64,000 nucleotides of DNA from Labrys wisconsinensis (GTDB lineage Bacteria; Pseudomonadota; Alphaproteobacteria; Rhizobiales; Labraceae). Positions 45,076 to 54,496 of the stretch are shown here, one piece after another. The notes under the pieces are model-generated. The model ran no database searches and was not told the DNA's origin. It worked only from the letters and a program-made list of their open reading frames with translations. The first letter of the stretch is position 1. Each line of letters starts with the position of its first letter. The translations under genes and the position numbers were made by a program. The DNA lies in contig NZ_JAUSVX010000001.1 in assembly GCF_030814995.1 (NCBI RefSeq), positions 496,001-560,000 of the forward strand, written 5' to 3'.

Positions 45076-47688
45076 ATGGCCCTTCTCCGCATGCTCTCCC
45101 GCCTCGGCACGCTTCGCAGGACCTCCGGACGGCGCTCCTGCGCCCTCTCGGCCCTCGTGCTGGCCGGCCTAAGCAGAATTTCCGAGCTCCGCCCGCGGGG
45201 CGGTCTCGAAAATTCTGCAGAATCCCAGAGGCTAAGCAGAGCTTCGCGGATCGGAAGCGTGTTCCGATCCGCGAAGCTCTGCTTAGCCGCCCTGCTGCTC
45301 GCCGCCGGGCCGGCAGCGGCCCAGCAGCCCGACTCCACCCCGCGCGAGCAGCTGACCGGCGCCAAGGCGGCGATCGACCGGGTCGAGGCAGCGCTCGCCC
45401 AGCCCAGCCTCTCCCAGGACGCCCTGCAGCAGCAGCGCAGCAATCTGGAGCCGGCCCGTAGCGCCCTGGTCGCGCTCCTCGCCAGCGTCATCGGTCCGCG
45501 CGATGCGTCCAAGCAGCGCCTGGAGAAGCTCGGACCGCCGCCCAAGCCCGGCGAGCCGCCGGAAAGCGCCGAGGTGACCGCGGCGCGCGACCGCGAGAAC
45601 ACGCTCTTCGGCGATCTCGACGGCGTGGCCAAGGAAGCCCAGCTGCAGATCGTGCGCATCGACCAGCTCAACAACACCATCGTCGAGCGGTTGCGCACCG
45701 ATTTCGCCCGCCAGATCTTTCAGCGCAGCGCCAGCATCCTCGATCCGTTCTTCTGGGCGACGGTCGCCTCGGACCTGCCGCAGGCCGTCGCCAACCTGAC
45801 GCAGGCGCTGTCGCAGATCTGGGTCTCCTTCCGCGCCAATGCCGGGCCGGGACCGATCGGCATCGCCGTGCTGATCGTCCTGGCCGGCGCCCTCGCCTGC
45901 CGCTTCCTGCGCGGCCGCGCCGTGCGGCTGCGCAACCGGCTCGCCGCACGCCAGAGCGCCTCGCGCCGCTTCACCGCCACGCTCGACGCCCTGCTCGACA
46001 TCGTCCACGCCGTCCTGGGCTGGCCGATGGCGGCGCTGGTCCCGCTGGTCGCCCTCAAGGTGGCAGAGCTGGTTCCCGAGCAGCTCCTGGTCGATTTCGG
46101 CGTGCCGATCGTCATGGCGCTGCTGGTGCCGGCGGTGTTTGACGCGACCGCCGTCGGCGTGATGGCGGTCGGGCGCCCGAACCTCAGGCTGCTGCCGCTG
46201 AGCGACTGGGCGGTCGACCAGATCCACCGCCGCATGCGCTGGATCGCCTTCATCATCGGCGCCGACATCCTGCTGCCGAGCCTGGGCAAGGTCACCTATG
46301 CGCCGGTGTCGCTGACCGTGGCCTCGACCGGCCTCTTCTCCGTGCTGTTCTGCATCGTCGGCGCCGAGCTGCTGCTGCGCCTGCGCGACGCGCCGACGAC
46401 GACCGAATCCGGCGAGCCGATCCCGGGCGCCCAGGAGAGCAACAAGCTCGATATCCTGCGTCCCCTCACCTGGCTGGTGATCGCCGCCGCGGTGGCCGGG
46501 CTCCTGTCGGGCTATATCGCCCTCGCCAACTTCATCGTCATCCTGATGCTGGCCGCCCTGTTCGTGGCGGCGCTGGCCTATATCCTGATGACGCTGGTCG
46601 ACGCCGTGCTCACCGACCGGCTCGCCACCGACGAATCGCTCGGCCGGGCCATCGCCAGCGCCCTCGGCGTCAGTCCCCGCAACGTCGCGTTCGCCGCCAC
46701 GCTGTTCTCGGGCGTGCTGCGCCTGCTGATCCTGATCGCGGCGGTGACGACCTTCGTGGTGCCGCTCGGCTCCTATTCCATCGATTTCGCCTCGGTGATG
46801 GAGCACGCCTTCTTCGGCTTCCAGGTCGGCGAGATCACCATCTCGATCTCGTCGATCCTGCTCGCCATCACCCTGTTCAGCGTGGTGATGATCGCCACGA
46901 CCCTGGTGCGCGGCTGGATCCGCAACACGCTGCTGCCCCGCACCACGCTCGATGCCAGCCTGCAGAACTCGATCGCCACCATGATCGGCTATACCGGCGT
47001 GATCCTGGCGAGCGCCGTCGGCCTGTTCCAGATCGGGCTCAACCTGCAGAACTTCGCCATCGTCGCCGGTGCCCTCTCGGTCGGCATCGGCTTCGGCCTG
47101 CAGTCGATCGTCTCCAACTTCGTCTCCGGCCTGATCCTGCTGGCCGAGCGCCCGATCCGGGTCGGCGACATCATCGCGGTGGCCGGGGAAGAGGGCTTCG
47201 TGCGCCGCATCAGCGTGCGCGCCACCGAGATCGAGACCTATGACCGGGCGACGCTGATCATCCCCAATTCCCAGCTCATCACCGGCTCGGTGAAGAACTG
47301 GGTCTACGGCAACACCTGGAGCCGGGTGCGGGTGTCGATCGACGTCGGCTACGATGCCGATGTCGACGCGGTGCGGGCCGCCATGCTGTCCGCGGCGGAG
47401 GACGATCCGCGCATCCTGCCGACGCCGCCGCCGCGGGTGTTCCTGTCGAAGCTGGGCAGCGCCGCGCTGGAGTTCGAGCTCTTCGCCGTGGTGACGAGCG
47501 TCGAGACCCTGCCCGCCGTCAAGAGCGACCTGCATCTGCGTATCCTCAAGAACTTCCGCGCGAAGGGCATCCGCGTCGCGGCGCAGCTCCCGGCCGCACC
47601 GGCGCCGGTGGTGGTCAGCCTGGATGAGGCGCTCGGGGCGGTCGGCGCCGCCAGGCTGCGCGCCGAGGCGGCGGAGAAGCCGGGCTGA
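45076..47688 (+). CDS. Large mechanosensitive channel, DUF3772 plus MscS domain, with palindromic insertion in the signal peptide
   Basis: An 870-residue inner-membrane protein. After the signal region comes a periplasmic coiled part with PFFWATVASDLPQA (DUF3772), about ten membrane helices, then the MscS pore and beta domain (GALSVGIGFGLQSIVSNFVSGL, RPIRVGDIIAVAG, IIPNSQLITGSVKNW). It protects against osmotic downshock. The first 78 residues are odd: hydrophobic ALSALVLAG and ALLLAAGPAAAQQ, which together make a normal signal peptide, are separated by 40 residues encoded by a palindromic insertion. An in-frame GTG at 45259 could alternatively start a short signal peptide (FRSAKLCLAALLLAAGPAAA). 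Confidence 0.85.
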   Translation: MALLRMLSRLGTLRRTSGRRSCALSALVLAGLSRISELRPRGGLENSAESQRLSRASRIGSVFRSAKLCLAALLLAAGPAAAQQPDSTPREQLTGAKAAIDRVEAALAQPSLSQDALQQQRSNLEPARSALVALLASVIGPRDASKQRLEKLGPPPKPGEPPESAEVTAARDRENTLFGDLDGVAKEAQLQIVRIDQLNNTIVERLRTDFARQIFQRSASILDPFFWATVASDLPQAVANLTQALSQIWVSFRANAGPGPIGIAVLIVLAGALACRFLRGRAVRLRNRLAARQSASRRFTATLDALLDIVHAVLGWPMAALVPLVALKVAELVPEQLLVDFGVPIVMALLVPAVFDATAVGVMAVGRPNLRLLPLSDWAVDQIHRRMRWIAFIIGADILLPSLGKVTYAPVSLTVASTGLFSVLFCIVGAELLLRLRDAPTTTESGEPIPGAQESNKLDILRPLTWLVIAAAVAGLLSGYIALANFIVILMLAALFVAALAYILMTLVDAVLTDRLATDESLGRAIASALGVSPRNVAFAATLFSGVLRLLILIAAVTTFVVPLGSYSIDFASVMEHAFFGFQVGEITISISSILLAITLFSVVMIATTLVRGWIRNTLLPRTTLDASLQNSIATMIGYTGVILASAVGLFQIGLNLQNFAIVAGALSVGIGFGLQSIVSNFVSGLILLAERPIRVGDIIAVAGEEGFVRRISVRATEIETYDRATLIIPNSQLITGSVKNWVYGNTWSRVRVSIDVGYDADVDAVRAAMLSAAEDDPRILPTPPPRVFLSKLGSAALEFELFAVVTSVETLPAVKSDLHLRILKNFRAKGIRVAAQLPAAPAPVVVSLDEALGAVGAARLRAEAAEKPG
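45168..45287. repeat. 120-bp double palindromic element inserted in frame
   Basis: Two adjoining hairpins. The first has 14-bp arms at 45173-45186 and 45205-45218 (one mismatch) enclosing CCGCCC/GGGCGG. The second has perfect 26-bp arms at 45231-45256 and 45262-45287 with a 5-nt loop. Both open with CTAAGCAGA (45169 and 45232). The insertion is a multiple of three and keeps the mechanosensitive channel gene open. Confidence 0.85.
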
Positions 47689-47849
47689 GCCCGCCAGGGC
47701 GCTGCCGGCTTCGCCGGGCCCGTGAGCGCAGGGCAGCCGGGCGTCAGCCGCATTCCCGTCGGGAATGGATGGTGCTATCAGGCGCTGCGCTCGCATCGTC
47801 GCCGGGCTCGCGGCAGGCCGCGCCGGACGCTTTCGGAGAAGCTGGTCAC

Positions 47850-48509
47850 TTGGCACGTTCCGACATTCGACAGTCCATCGCCGCCGCCCCGGCACGGATC
47901 ACCCGCCTGGCCCTCACGGCGGCGCTGCTCGCGCTCGCCGCCTGCTCGACGCCGGTGGCGCAGAGGCCCCAGCCGGTGATCCGCGGCGACGTCGCCGCCG
48001 TGCGCCTCGACCCGGCGGCGGCGCGCGACATGCTCACGCGCTATCGCGCCAGCCGCGGCCTCGCCGCCGTGCGCCTCGACCCCACCCTCGGCGCCCTCGC
48101 CCAGAAGCAGGCCGACGCCATGGCGGCCAGGGGCGTCTTGTCGCACGACGTCGCCGGCAGCTTCGCCAGCCGGCTCGACGGCGCCCATGTCGACACCGTG
48201 TCCGCGGCCGAGAACATCGCCGCCGGCTATTTCAGCCTCGGCTCCGCCTTCGAAAGCTGGCAGACCTCGCCGCCGCACGACCGAAACCTGCTGCTGCCGA
48301 AGGTGACGCGCTTCGGCATCGCCTTGGCCAAGGCGCCGGACACCCGCTACAAGACTTATTGGGCCATGGTCGTCGCCTCCGACCCGCCGCCCCCGACGCC
48401 GACCTTGCCGACCGGCCCGCTGGTGCGCCGGCGCGTCGTTCAGACCGATCTCGGCGCCAGCGTCGGCGGGGCGCTGGCCGCCCCGTTCAACGCGCTGTTC
48501 GGCCGCTGA
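47850..48509 (+). CDS. CAP-domain (SCP/PR-1-like) lipoprotein, TTG start
   Basis: A 219-residue protein. With a TTG start at 47850, preceded by GGAGAA nine bases upstream, it begins ARSDIRQSIAAAPARITRLA and has a hydrophobic core ending in lipobox LAAC-S, so it is a predicted lipoprotein. An ATG start at 47769 is possible but buries the signal. The CAP domain carries LAQKQADAMAARGVLSHD (His) and ENIAAGYFS (Glu), and a third motif SPPHDRNLL. Role of bacterial CAP proteins is largely unknown. Confidence 0.75.
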   Translation: MARSDIRQSIAAAPARITRLALTAALLALAACSTPVAQRPQPVIRGDVAAVRLDPAAARDMLTRYRASRGLAAVRLDPTLGALAQKQADAMAARGVLSHDVAGSFASRLDGAHVDTVSAAENIAAGYFSLGSAFESWQTSPPHDRNLLLPKVTRFGIALAKAPDTRYKTYWAMVVASDPPPPTPTLPTGPLVRRRVVQTDLGASVGGALAAPFNALFGR

Positions 48510-48520
48510 CCCCGCCCGCC

Positions 48521-50134
48521 ATGGCAACCCGCCCGACCTACGACCAGCTCTATGACGGGTTCCGCTGGAACCTTCCGGCCCGCTACAACTTCGGCGTCGA
48601 CGTCTGCGACAAATGGGCAGCGGCCGATCCCGGACGGCCCGCCATCCTGCATCGGCTGCCGGACCGCACGCTGCGGCGCGTCTCCTATGGCATGCTGCGG
48701 GACGCGTCCAACCGCCTGGCCGGCGTGCTGCGCGCCGCGGGGGTCGGCCCCGGCGACCGGGTGGCGGTGCTGCTGCCGCAATCGCCGGAGGTGGTGGCCG
48801 CCCATGCCGCCGCCGCCAAGCTCGGCGCGCTCTCCCTGCCGCTCGCCGCGCTGTTCGGCCCCGACGCGCTCGACTACCGCCTGGCGGACTCGGCGGCGAA
48901 GGCCATCGTGCTGGACGCCGCGGGCCTTGCCAAGCTGCGCACCGTGCGCGACCGCCTGCCGCATCTCTCCGCCATCGTCTGCGTCGACGGGCCGGACGGC
49001 GAGGCGCTCGGCTACCACGAGGCGCTCTCCCGGGCGGCGCCGGATTTCGAGGCGGTCGCCTCCGCGCCGGACGACCCGGCGATGATGATCTACACCTCCG
49101 GCACCACCGGCCAGCCCAAGGGCGCGGTGCACGGCCACCGCGTCGTCCTCGGGCACCTGCCGGGCGTGACCTTCGCCCATCACGGCCTGCCGCGCCCCGA
49201 CGACCTGATGTGGACGCCCGCCGACTGGGCCTGGGCCGGCGGCCTGCTCAACGCCCTGCTGCCGAGCCTGTCGCTCGGCGTGCCCGTGGTGGCCTGGCCG
49301 CACGACCGCTTCGTGCCGGAGGAGGCGCTGGCGATGGTGCGCGAGCTCGGGGTGCGCAACGCCTTCCTGCCGCCGACGGCGCTGCGCATGCTCAAGGCGG
49401 CCCATCGGCCGGGCACGCGCTACGACCTGCCGCTGCGCAGCATCATGTCGGCCGGCGAGACGCTCGGCCCCGACACCTATGCCTGGGCGCAGGAGGCCTT
49501 CGGCTTCCCCGTCAACGAGTTGTTCGGCCAGACCGAGTGCAACCTGGTGCTGGGCTCCTCGGCCACCCTCGGCGTCTCCCGGCCCGGCGTCATCGGCCGC
49601 CCGGTCCCCGGCCATCGCGTCGCGGTCATCCGCCCGGACGGCACGGAATGCGCGCCCGGCGAGCCCGGCGAGATCGCCGTCGCCCGGCCGGATCCGGTGA
49701 TGTTCCTCGCCTACTGGAACAATCCACGGGCGACCGCCGACAAGTTCGTCGGCGACTGGATGACCACAGGCGACCAGGCGGTGCGCGAGGCGGACGGCAT
49801 GGTGCGTTTCGTCGGCCGCCAGGACGACATCATCACCTCGTCCGGCTATCGCATCGGCCCCGGCGAGATCGAGGACTGCCTGATGCGCCACCCCGCCGTG
49901 GCCTATGCCGCGGCGATCGGCCGGCCCGACGCGCTGCGCACCGAGATCGTCAAGGCCTTCCTGGTGCTGAAATCCGGCTTCGCGCCGTCGGACGCCCTCA
50001 CCGCCGAGATCCAGGCCTTCGTCCGCACCCGCCTCTCCGCCCACGAATATCCGCGCGAGGTCGCCTATGTCGCGGCGCTGCCGCTGACGACGTCGGGCAA
50101 GATCATCCGCCGGGCCCTGCGCGAGCAGGGCTGA
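48521..50134 (+). CDS. Acyl-CoA synthetase (AMP-forming, medium-chain/acetyl-CoA synthetase-like)
   Basis: A 537-residue adenylate-forming enzyme. AMP-binding motif IYTSGTTGQPKGAVHG, TPADWAWAGGL, ELFGQTECNLVLG, the hinge region MTTGDQAVREADG and the C-terminal catalytic Lys in LTTSGKIIRRALRE are all present. WAWAGGL and the N-terminal YDQLYDGFRWNLPARYNFGVD resemble the medium-chain (ACSM-like) group. It activates a carboxylic acid with ATP and CoA. Eleven bases separate it from the CAP-domain gene, so they share a strand and perhaps a transcript. Acid chain length is not determinable. Confidence 0.88.
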   Translation: MATRPTYDQLYDGFRWNLPARYNFGVDVCDKWAAADPGRPAILHRLPDRTLRRVSYGMLRDASNRLAGVLRAAGVGPGDRVAVLLPQSPEVVAAHAAAAKLGALSLPLAALFGPDALDYRLADSAAKAIVLDAAGLAKLRTVRDRLPHLSAIVCVDGPDGEALGYHEALSRAAPDFEAVASAPDDPAMMIYTSGTTGQPKGAVHGHRVVLGHLPGVTFAHHGLPRPDDLMWTPADWAWAGGLLNALLPSLSLGVPVVAWPHDRFVPEEALAMVRELGVRNAFLPPTALRMLKAAHRPGTRYDLPLRSIMSAGETLGPDTYAWAQEAFGFPVNELFGQTECNLVLGSSATLGVSRPGVIGRPVPGHRVAVIRPDGTECAPGEPGEIAVARPDPVMFLAYWNNPRATADKFVGDWMTTGDQAVREADGMVRFVGRQDDIITSSGYRIGPGEIEDCLMRHPAVAYAAAIGRPDALRTEIVKAFLVLKSGFAPSDALTAEIQAFVRTRLSAHEYPREVAYVAALPLTTSGKIIRRALREQG

Positions 50135-50138
50135 AGCC

Positions 50139-50669
50139 TCACTCCGCCGGCAGCGTGCCGTTCCCCGGACCGAGGGTGCGCTGCATCAGCACGCTGTCGA
50201 GCCAGCGGCCGTGCTTCCAGCCGACGGCCTCGAGCGTGCCGGCATGGCGGAACCCCGCGCGTTCGTGCAAGGCGATGGAGGCGCGGTTGGCGCTGTCGCC
50301 GATCACGGCGATCATCTGGCGGAAGCCGCGCTTCTCGCTCTCCGCCACCAGGGTGCCCAGCAGCCGGCGGCCGAGGCCCGTGCCTTGGGCATGGGCGGCG
50401 ACGTAGACGGAATCTTCGAGGGTGAAGCGATAGGCCGGCCGCGGCCGGTAGGGGCCGGCATAGGCATAGCCCAGGATCTCGTAGCCGCGGGTGGCGACGA
50501 AATAGGGAAACCCGCCCTCGACGAGGCCGCGCATCCGGCGCGTCATCTCCTCATCGCTCGGCGGGTCGAGCTCGAAGGAGGCGCTGCCGAACCGCACCGC
50601 CTCCCGGTAGATGTCGCCGATCGAGGGAATGTCACGTCCCTCGACCAGCCTCAGCCTGACCTCATGCAC
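50139..50669 (-). CDS. GNAT N-acetyltransferase (phosphinothricin acetyltransferase-like)
   Basis: A 176-residue acetyltransferase. DIPSIGDIYREAV, GYAYAGPYRPRPAYRFTLEDSVYV and the acetyl-CoA loop QGTGLGRRLLGTL are typical of the PAT/MddA group, which acetylates phosphinothricin, methionine sulfone or related amino acid analogues. NRASIALHERAGFRHAGTL completes the fold. It is convergent with the acyl-CoA synthetase (4-bp gap). Natural substrate unknown. Confidence 0.85.
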   Translation of the reverse strand: MHEVRLRLVEGRDIPSIGDIYREAVRFGSASFELDPPSDEEMTRRMRGLVEGGFPYFVATRGYEILGYAYAGPYRPRPAYRFTLEDSVYVAAHAQGTGLGRRLLGTLVAESEKRGFRQMIAVIGDSANRASIALHERAGFRHAGTLEAVGWKHGRWLDSVLMQRTLGPGNGTLPAE

Positions 50670-50730
50670 GACGTCCGATCCCCAATGCGCTCCGGCGAAG
50701 CGAAGACCGCTTCGCCGGGTGACGTCCCGC

Positions 50731-51492
50731 TCAGCGACGGTCGCCGAGCAGGCGCAGCATCATCAGGAACAGGTTGATGAAGTCGAGATAGAGGTCGAGC
50801 GCGCCGTAGATGGCGAGCTTCTCGCCTTCCTGCGGGCTGTAGGCGCTCGAGTACATCGACTTCAGCTTCTGCGTATCCCAGGCGGTCAGGCCGGCGAAGA
50901 TCAGCACGCCGCCGATGGTCAGCGCGAACTGGAAGGCGCTCGAGGCCAGGAACAGGTTGACCAGCGAGCCGATGATCAGGCCGAACAGGCCCATCATCAT
51001 GAACGAGCCCATCGCCGACAGGTCGCGCTTGGTGGTGTAGCCGTAGAGGCTGAGCGCACCGAAGGCCGCGGCCGAGACGAAGAACACGCGTGCGATCGAG
51101 CCGCCCGTGTAGACCAGGAAGATGGTCGACAGCGACAGGCCGACCAGCGCGGCATAGACGTAGAACAGCGTCCGCGCGGCCGAGGTCGACAGGCGCCCGG
51201 CGCCGAAGCTCATCCACAGCACCACGCCGAGCGGAGCGAGCATCACCACATATTTCAGCGGGCTGCGGAAGATCAGCTCGCCGAAGGCGGTCAGGCCGAC
51301 GATCTGCCCGTCGACCTGGTTCACCGCCATCATGAAGGCGCCGAGCGCGACGGCGCCGGTGATGGCGACGCCCAGCGCCATGTGGTTGTAGACCGCGAGC
51401 ATGAAGGCGCGCAGGCCCTGGTCGATCGCAGGTGCCCCGGCGCGGACGTCAGCGACGGAGCCGATCGAGAAACGAGGATCATTGGAAGCCAT
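50731..51492 (-). CDS. Bax inhibitor-1 (YbhL/YccA) family membrane protein
   Basis: A 253-residue protein with seven hydrophobic segments. QGLRAFMLAVYNHMALGVAIT near the N-terminus and the C-terminal AIYGALDLYLDFINLFLMMLRLLG are hallmark BI-1 features; the buried acidic pair of the family falls in TAWDTQKLK and LDLYLDF. Start MASNDPRFSIG (51492) was preferred to a Met 28 codons upstream. These proteins act as pH-sensitive calcium leaks or modulate FtsH. Single gene. Confidence 0.92.
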   Translation of the reverse strand: MASNDPRFSIGSVADVRAGAPAIDQGLRAFMLAVYNHMALGVAITGAVALGAFMMAVNQVDGQIVGLTAFGELIFRSPLKYVVMLAPLGVVLWMSFGAGRLSTSAARTLFYVYAALVGLSLSTIFLVYTGGSIARVFFVSAAAFGALSLYGYTTKRDLSAMGSFMMMGLFGLIIGSLVNLFLASSAFQFALTIGGVLIFAGLTAWDTQKLKSMYSSAYSPQEGEKLAIYGALDLYLDFINLFLMMLRLLGDRR

Positions 51493-51609
51493 GGGTCTCT
51501 CCAGAAGGCGGCGGTCTCGCCGCCAGGACGAACTGACCGAAATGTAGTGTGAAACGCGCCCCGATGTAAGTGACATCAGCGTAATGTCGTCAATGCGGCA
51601 GCGCGACGC

Positions 51610-54147
51610 TCAGAGCTCGCGCAGATGCCCCGCCGGCTTCTGCCCGAGGATGCGCCAGGTGCCGGCGAGCCCGATGAGGATGGTCACGACCATCGCCCCG
51701 AAGGCCGCGGCGACGGCCGAGCCCGGCAGGAAGACGAAGGAGAAATCCATCATCTGCGTGATCACCAGCGCGGCGGCGGCGGTGCCGGCCGCCACGCCGA
51801 ACACGGCGGTGGCCAGGCCCAGCAGGCCGTATTCGAGGAGGAAGGCCGCCAGCAGCCGGCCCCTCGTCGCGCCCAGCACCTTCAGCACCACGGCGTCGTA
51901 GAGGCGGGCGCGATGGCCGGCCGCCAGCGCGCCGGCCAGCACCAGCACGGAGGCCACCAGGGCGATCGTGGCGGCGGCGCGGATGCCGATGGCGAGCTGC
52001 GCGGCCATGTCGGCCACGGCGGTGAGCGCCTCCTTGACGCGCACCGTGGTCACGGAGGGAAAGGCGGCGGCGACCTGCTTCAGCAGCGCGACCTCGGTGG
52101 CGACGTCGACGTCGTTGATGTAGCTCAGGGTCGCCAGATGCATCACCGGCGCGCCGGCAAAGGTGTTCGGCGAGAACACCAGCACGAAGTTGATGCCGAG
52201 ATTCTCCCATTCCACCTTGCGGACCGTGGCGATGCGGGCCTCGATCCGGCGCCCGAGCACGTTGACCGCGATCGTGTCGCCGATGTCGAGGCCGAGCCCC
52301 CGGGCCATGCTCTCCTCGACCGAGACCAGCGGCGGGCCCGCATAGTCCGCCGGCCACCATTGCCCCTTGGTCACCTGCGAGCCGGACGGGGCCGAGGCCG
52401 AGAAGGTGATGCCACGGTCGCCGTTCAGCATCCAGGCGATGTCGGCGGGTGGCTTGAGCTTCTCCGCCGGCACGCCCTTCGCCGCGACGATGCGCCCGCG
52501 CAGCATCGGCACCCGGTTGAGGCTGGCGCCCGGGGCATGCGCATGCACGAAGTCGTCGAAGCGTGGCGCCTCGGCGTCGGGGATGTCGACGAAGAAGAAG
52601 CTCGGCGCCCGTTCCGGGATCGCCGCCGACAATTGCTGCCGGATATTGCCGTCGATCAGCGCCAGGGCGACCAGCAGGCAGAGGCCGAGGCCGAGGGAGA
52701 GCACCACCGAGGGCGTCAGCGCGCCGGGCCGGTGGATGTTGACCAGCGCCAGCCGCAGCGCCGTCGAGCGCGGGCGCGGCAGGCGGCGGGCGAGCGCCAT
52801 CACCGCCGCGCCGACCAGGCGCAGCGCCAGGAAGGCGGCCAGCGCCGCGCCGACATAGACGAGCGCGATCGTCCGGTCCGAGGCGAAGCCGACGGCGAGC
52901 GCGGCGAGGCCGAGGGCCGCGAGCCCCACCAGCACGCGGTAGCGCCGGCGCGGCCAGCGCTCCGCCGGATCGACCTCGGCCCGGAACAGGGCCGCGACCG
53001 GCATGTCGTGCATGCGGCCGAGCGGCCAGAGCGAGAAGGCGAAGGCGGTGGCGAGGCCATAGGCCAGCGCCAGCAGGAGCTCGCGGGGGTAGAGCGCCGG
53101 GTGCAGCGGCAGCGGCAGCACCGCGCCGAGGGCCCAGGCGGCGGCGAAGGGCAGCGCCGCCCCGAGCACCAGCCCGGCGGCGATGCCGAGAAGCGCCAGG
53201 ATCATGGTCTGGGCGAGATAGATGCCGACCACGGTCGAGCCCGGGGCGCCGAGCGTCTTCAGCGTGGCGACGGTGTCGCGCTTGTCGTCGACGAAGGCGC
53301 GCACCGCATTGGCGACGCCGACGCCGCCGACCAGGAGCGCCGTCAGGCCGACCAGCGTCAGGAACAGCGTGAAGCGCCGGATGCCGCGCTCCAGCGCCGG
53401 CGTGGCGTCGTCGCGGGTGCGCACCTCCCAGCCCGCGCCGGGCGCGGCGGCATTGGCGCGCGCCGCGACCGCCTTGGGCGCGACGCCGGCCGGCAGGTCG
53501 AGGCGATAGTGCCAGCGGATCAGCGAGCCCGGCTGGATCAGGCCGGTGGCGCGCAGCGTGTCGATCGACATCATCAGCCGCGGCCCGAAGCCGACGCCGC
53601 CGGCGAGCTTGTCGGGCTCGCTCGCCAGGGTGTCGGCCAGGACGAGGCTGGCGCCGCCGACGGCGAGACGGTCGCCCGGCTTGAGGTCGAGACGGGCGAA
53701 GAGGGCGAGGTCGCCGACGGCCCGCAGTTCGCCGCCGTGGCCGGCGAGCGCGTCCTGCAGCGCCGCCCCGCCGGTCAACGTCGCCGCGCCGGTGAGGGGA
53801 TAGGCGCCGTCCACCGCCTTGATCTCGACCAGGGCGGTGCGCCCGTCCGCGGTCCGGGCCATGGCGCGCAGCGTGGCGATGGTCGAGAGCGGCCCTTCCC
53901 GCGCCAGCACCGCCCGCTCGTCCGGCGTCGCCTCGCGTGAGATCAGCGAGAAGGCGGCGTCGCCGCCATTGATGATCCGCCCCTCCCGCACCAGCCCGTC
54001 GGAGAGCGAGCGCGACACCGAGCCGACGCCGGCGATCGCCATGACGCCGAGGGCGAGGCAGGCCAGGAACACGAAGAAGCCGCGCGCGCCGGCGCGCAGC
54101 TCACGGACGGCGTAACGCAGCGGCAGGAACAGGGGCGAGGAGCGCAT
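51610..54147 (-). CDS. FtsX-like ABC transporter permease (YbbP type)
   Basis: An 845-residue permease with two FtsX-type repeats: a first membrane segment (FFVFLACLALGVMAIAGVGSVS), a periplasmic MacB-like domain, a three-helix bundle beginning about residue 250, a repeat of that plan, and a last three-helix bundle near the C-terminus (ALVASVLVLAGALAAGHRARLYDAVVLKVLGATRG). YbbP-type proteins pair with a YbbA ATPase and act on envelope lipids or lipoproteins. No ATPase gene is adjacent: BI-1 lies downstream and a REP-containing spacer then cobT upstream. Start MRSSPLFLPLRYA (54147) has GAGG-like bases nearby. Confidence 0.85.
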   Translation of the reverse strand: MRSSPLFLPLRYAVRELRAGARGFFVFLACLALGVMAIAGVGSVSRSLSDGLVREGRIINGGDAAFSLISREATPDERAVLAREGPLSTIATLRAMARTADGRTALVEIKAVDGAYPLTGAATLTGGAALQDALAGHGGELRAVGDLALFARLDLKPGDRLAVGGASLVLADTLASEPDKLAGGVGFGPRLMMSIDTLRATGLIQPGSLIRWHYRLDLPAGVAPKAVAARANAAAPGAGWEVRTRDDATPALERGIRRFTLFLTLVGLTALLVGGVGVANAVRAFVDDKRDTVATLKTLGAPGSTVVGIYLAQTMILALLGIAAGLVLGAALPFAAAWALGAVLPLPLHPALYPRELLLALAYGLATAFAFSLWPLGRMHDMPVAALFRAEVDPAERWPRRRYRVLVGLAALGLAALAVGFASDRTIALVYVGAALAAFLALRLVGAAVMALARRLPRPRSTALRLALVNIHRPGALTPSVVLSLGLGLCLLVALALIDGNIRQQLSAAIPERAPSFFFVDIPDAEAPRFDDFVHAHAPGASLNRVPMLRGRIVAAKGVPAEKLKPPADIAWMLNGDRGITFSASAPSGSQVTKGQWWPADYAGPPLVSVEESMARGLGLDIGDTIAVNVLGRRIEARIATVRKVEWENLGINFVLVFSPNTFAGAPVMHLATLSYINDVDVATEVALLKQVAAAFPSVTTVRVKEALTAVADMAAQLAIGIRAAATIALVASVLVLAGALAAGHRARLYDAVVLKVLGATRGRLLAAFLLEYGLLGLATAVFGVAAGTAAAALVITQMMDFSFVFLPGSAVAAAFGAMVVTILIGLAGTWRILGQKPAGHLREL

Positions 54148-54496
54148 GCAGGATCCGGATGGTCCTAGCGCAGATAGGCACGAGCGGGGGCGGCGCAAGG
54201 GTGCTGCGTCGGCTGCGACGATGGCGCACCTGTCGCGGCGGCCGCGCGACCAACGGCGGCCCATACCGAAGGGCGTCGGGTGTCCCGCATCCATGACCGT
54301 CGTCGCGTTCGCGTGGATGGCCGGGTCAAGCCCGGCCATGACGGAACGGTTGCGACAAGGACGGCAATGGTCGCACCACCCGCGACCGTCATGGGAGGAC
54401 TTGTTCCGCCCATCCACGCGAACGCGGCGAAGGCAAGAAAAGACGAGGCCCCCGCCGTCGAAAACAAAGGCCACGACGAAGACCGAGCCTCTACCC
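54148..54496. other. Intergenic spacer without a gene
   Basis: This 349-bp spacer lies between the start of the FtsX-like gene and the stop of cobT. It holds an inverted pair of REP-type palindromes and no open frame with normal codon use on either strand; the promoter of the FtsX-like gene should be here but no clear -35/-10 pair was seen. Confidence 0.6.
54311..54420. repeat. Inverted pair of REP-type palindromes
   Basis: The first copy (54311-54344) has stem ATGGCCGGG / CCCGGCCAT around TCAAG, flanked by GCGTGG and GACGG. The second (54386-54420) is the same sequence in reverse orientation with several changes in the stem (ATGGGAGGA and TTCCGCCCAT). This GC-rich palindrome type is scattered between genes in many Rhizobiales genomes. 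Confidence 0.75.

Noticed and set aside
45168-45287. Insertion sequence or miniature transposon with target duplication
   Set aside because: No transposase and no convincing direct target duplication at the edges; the in-frame palindromic-element explanation fits better.
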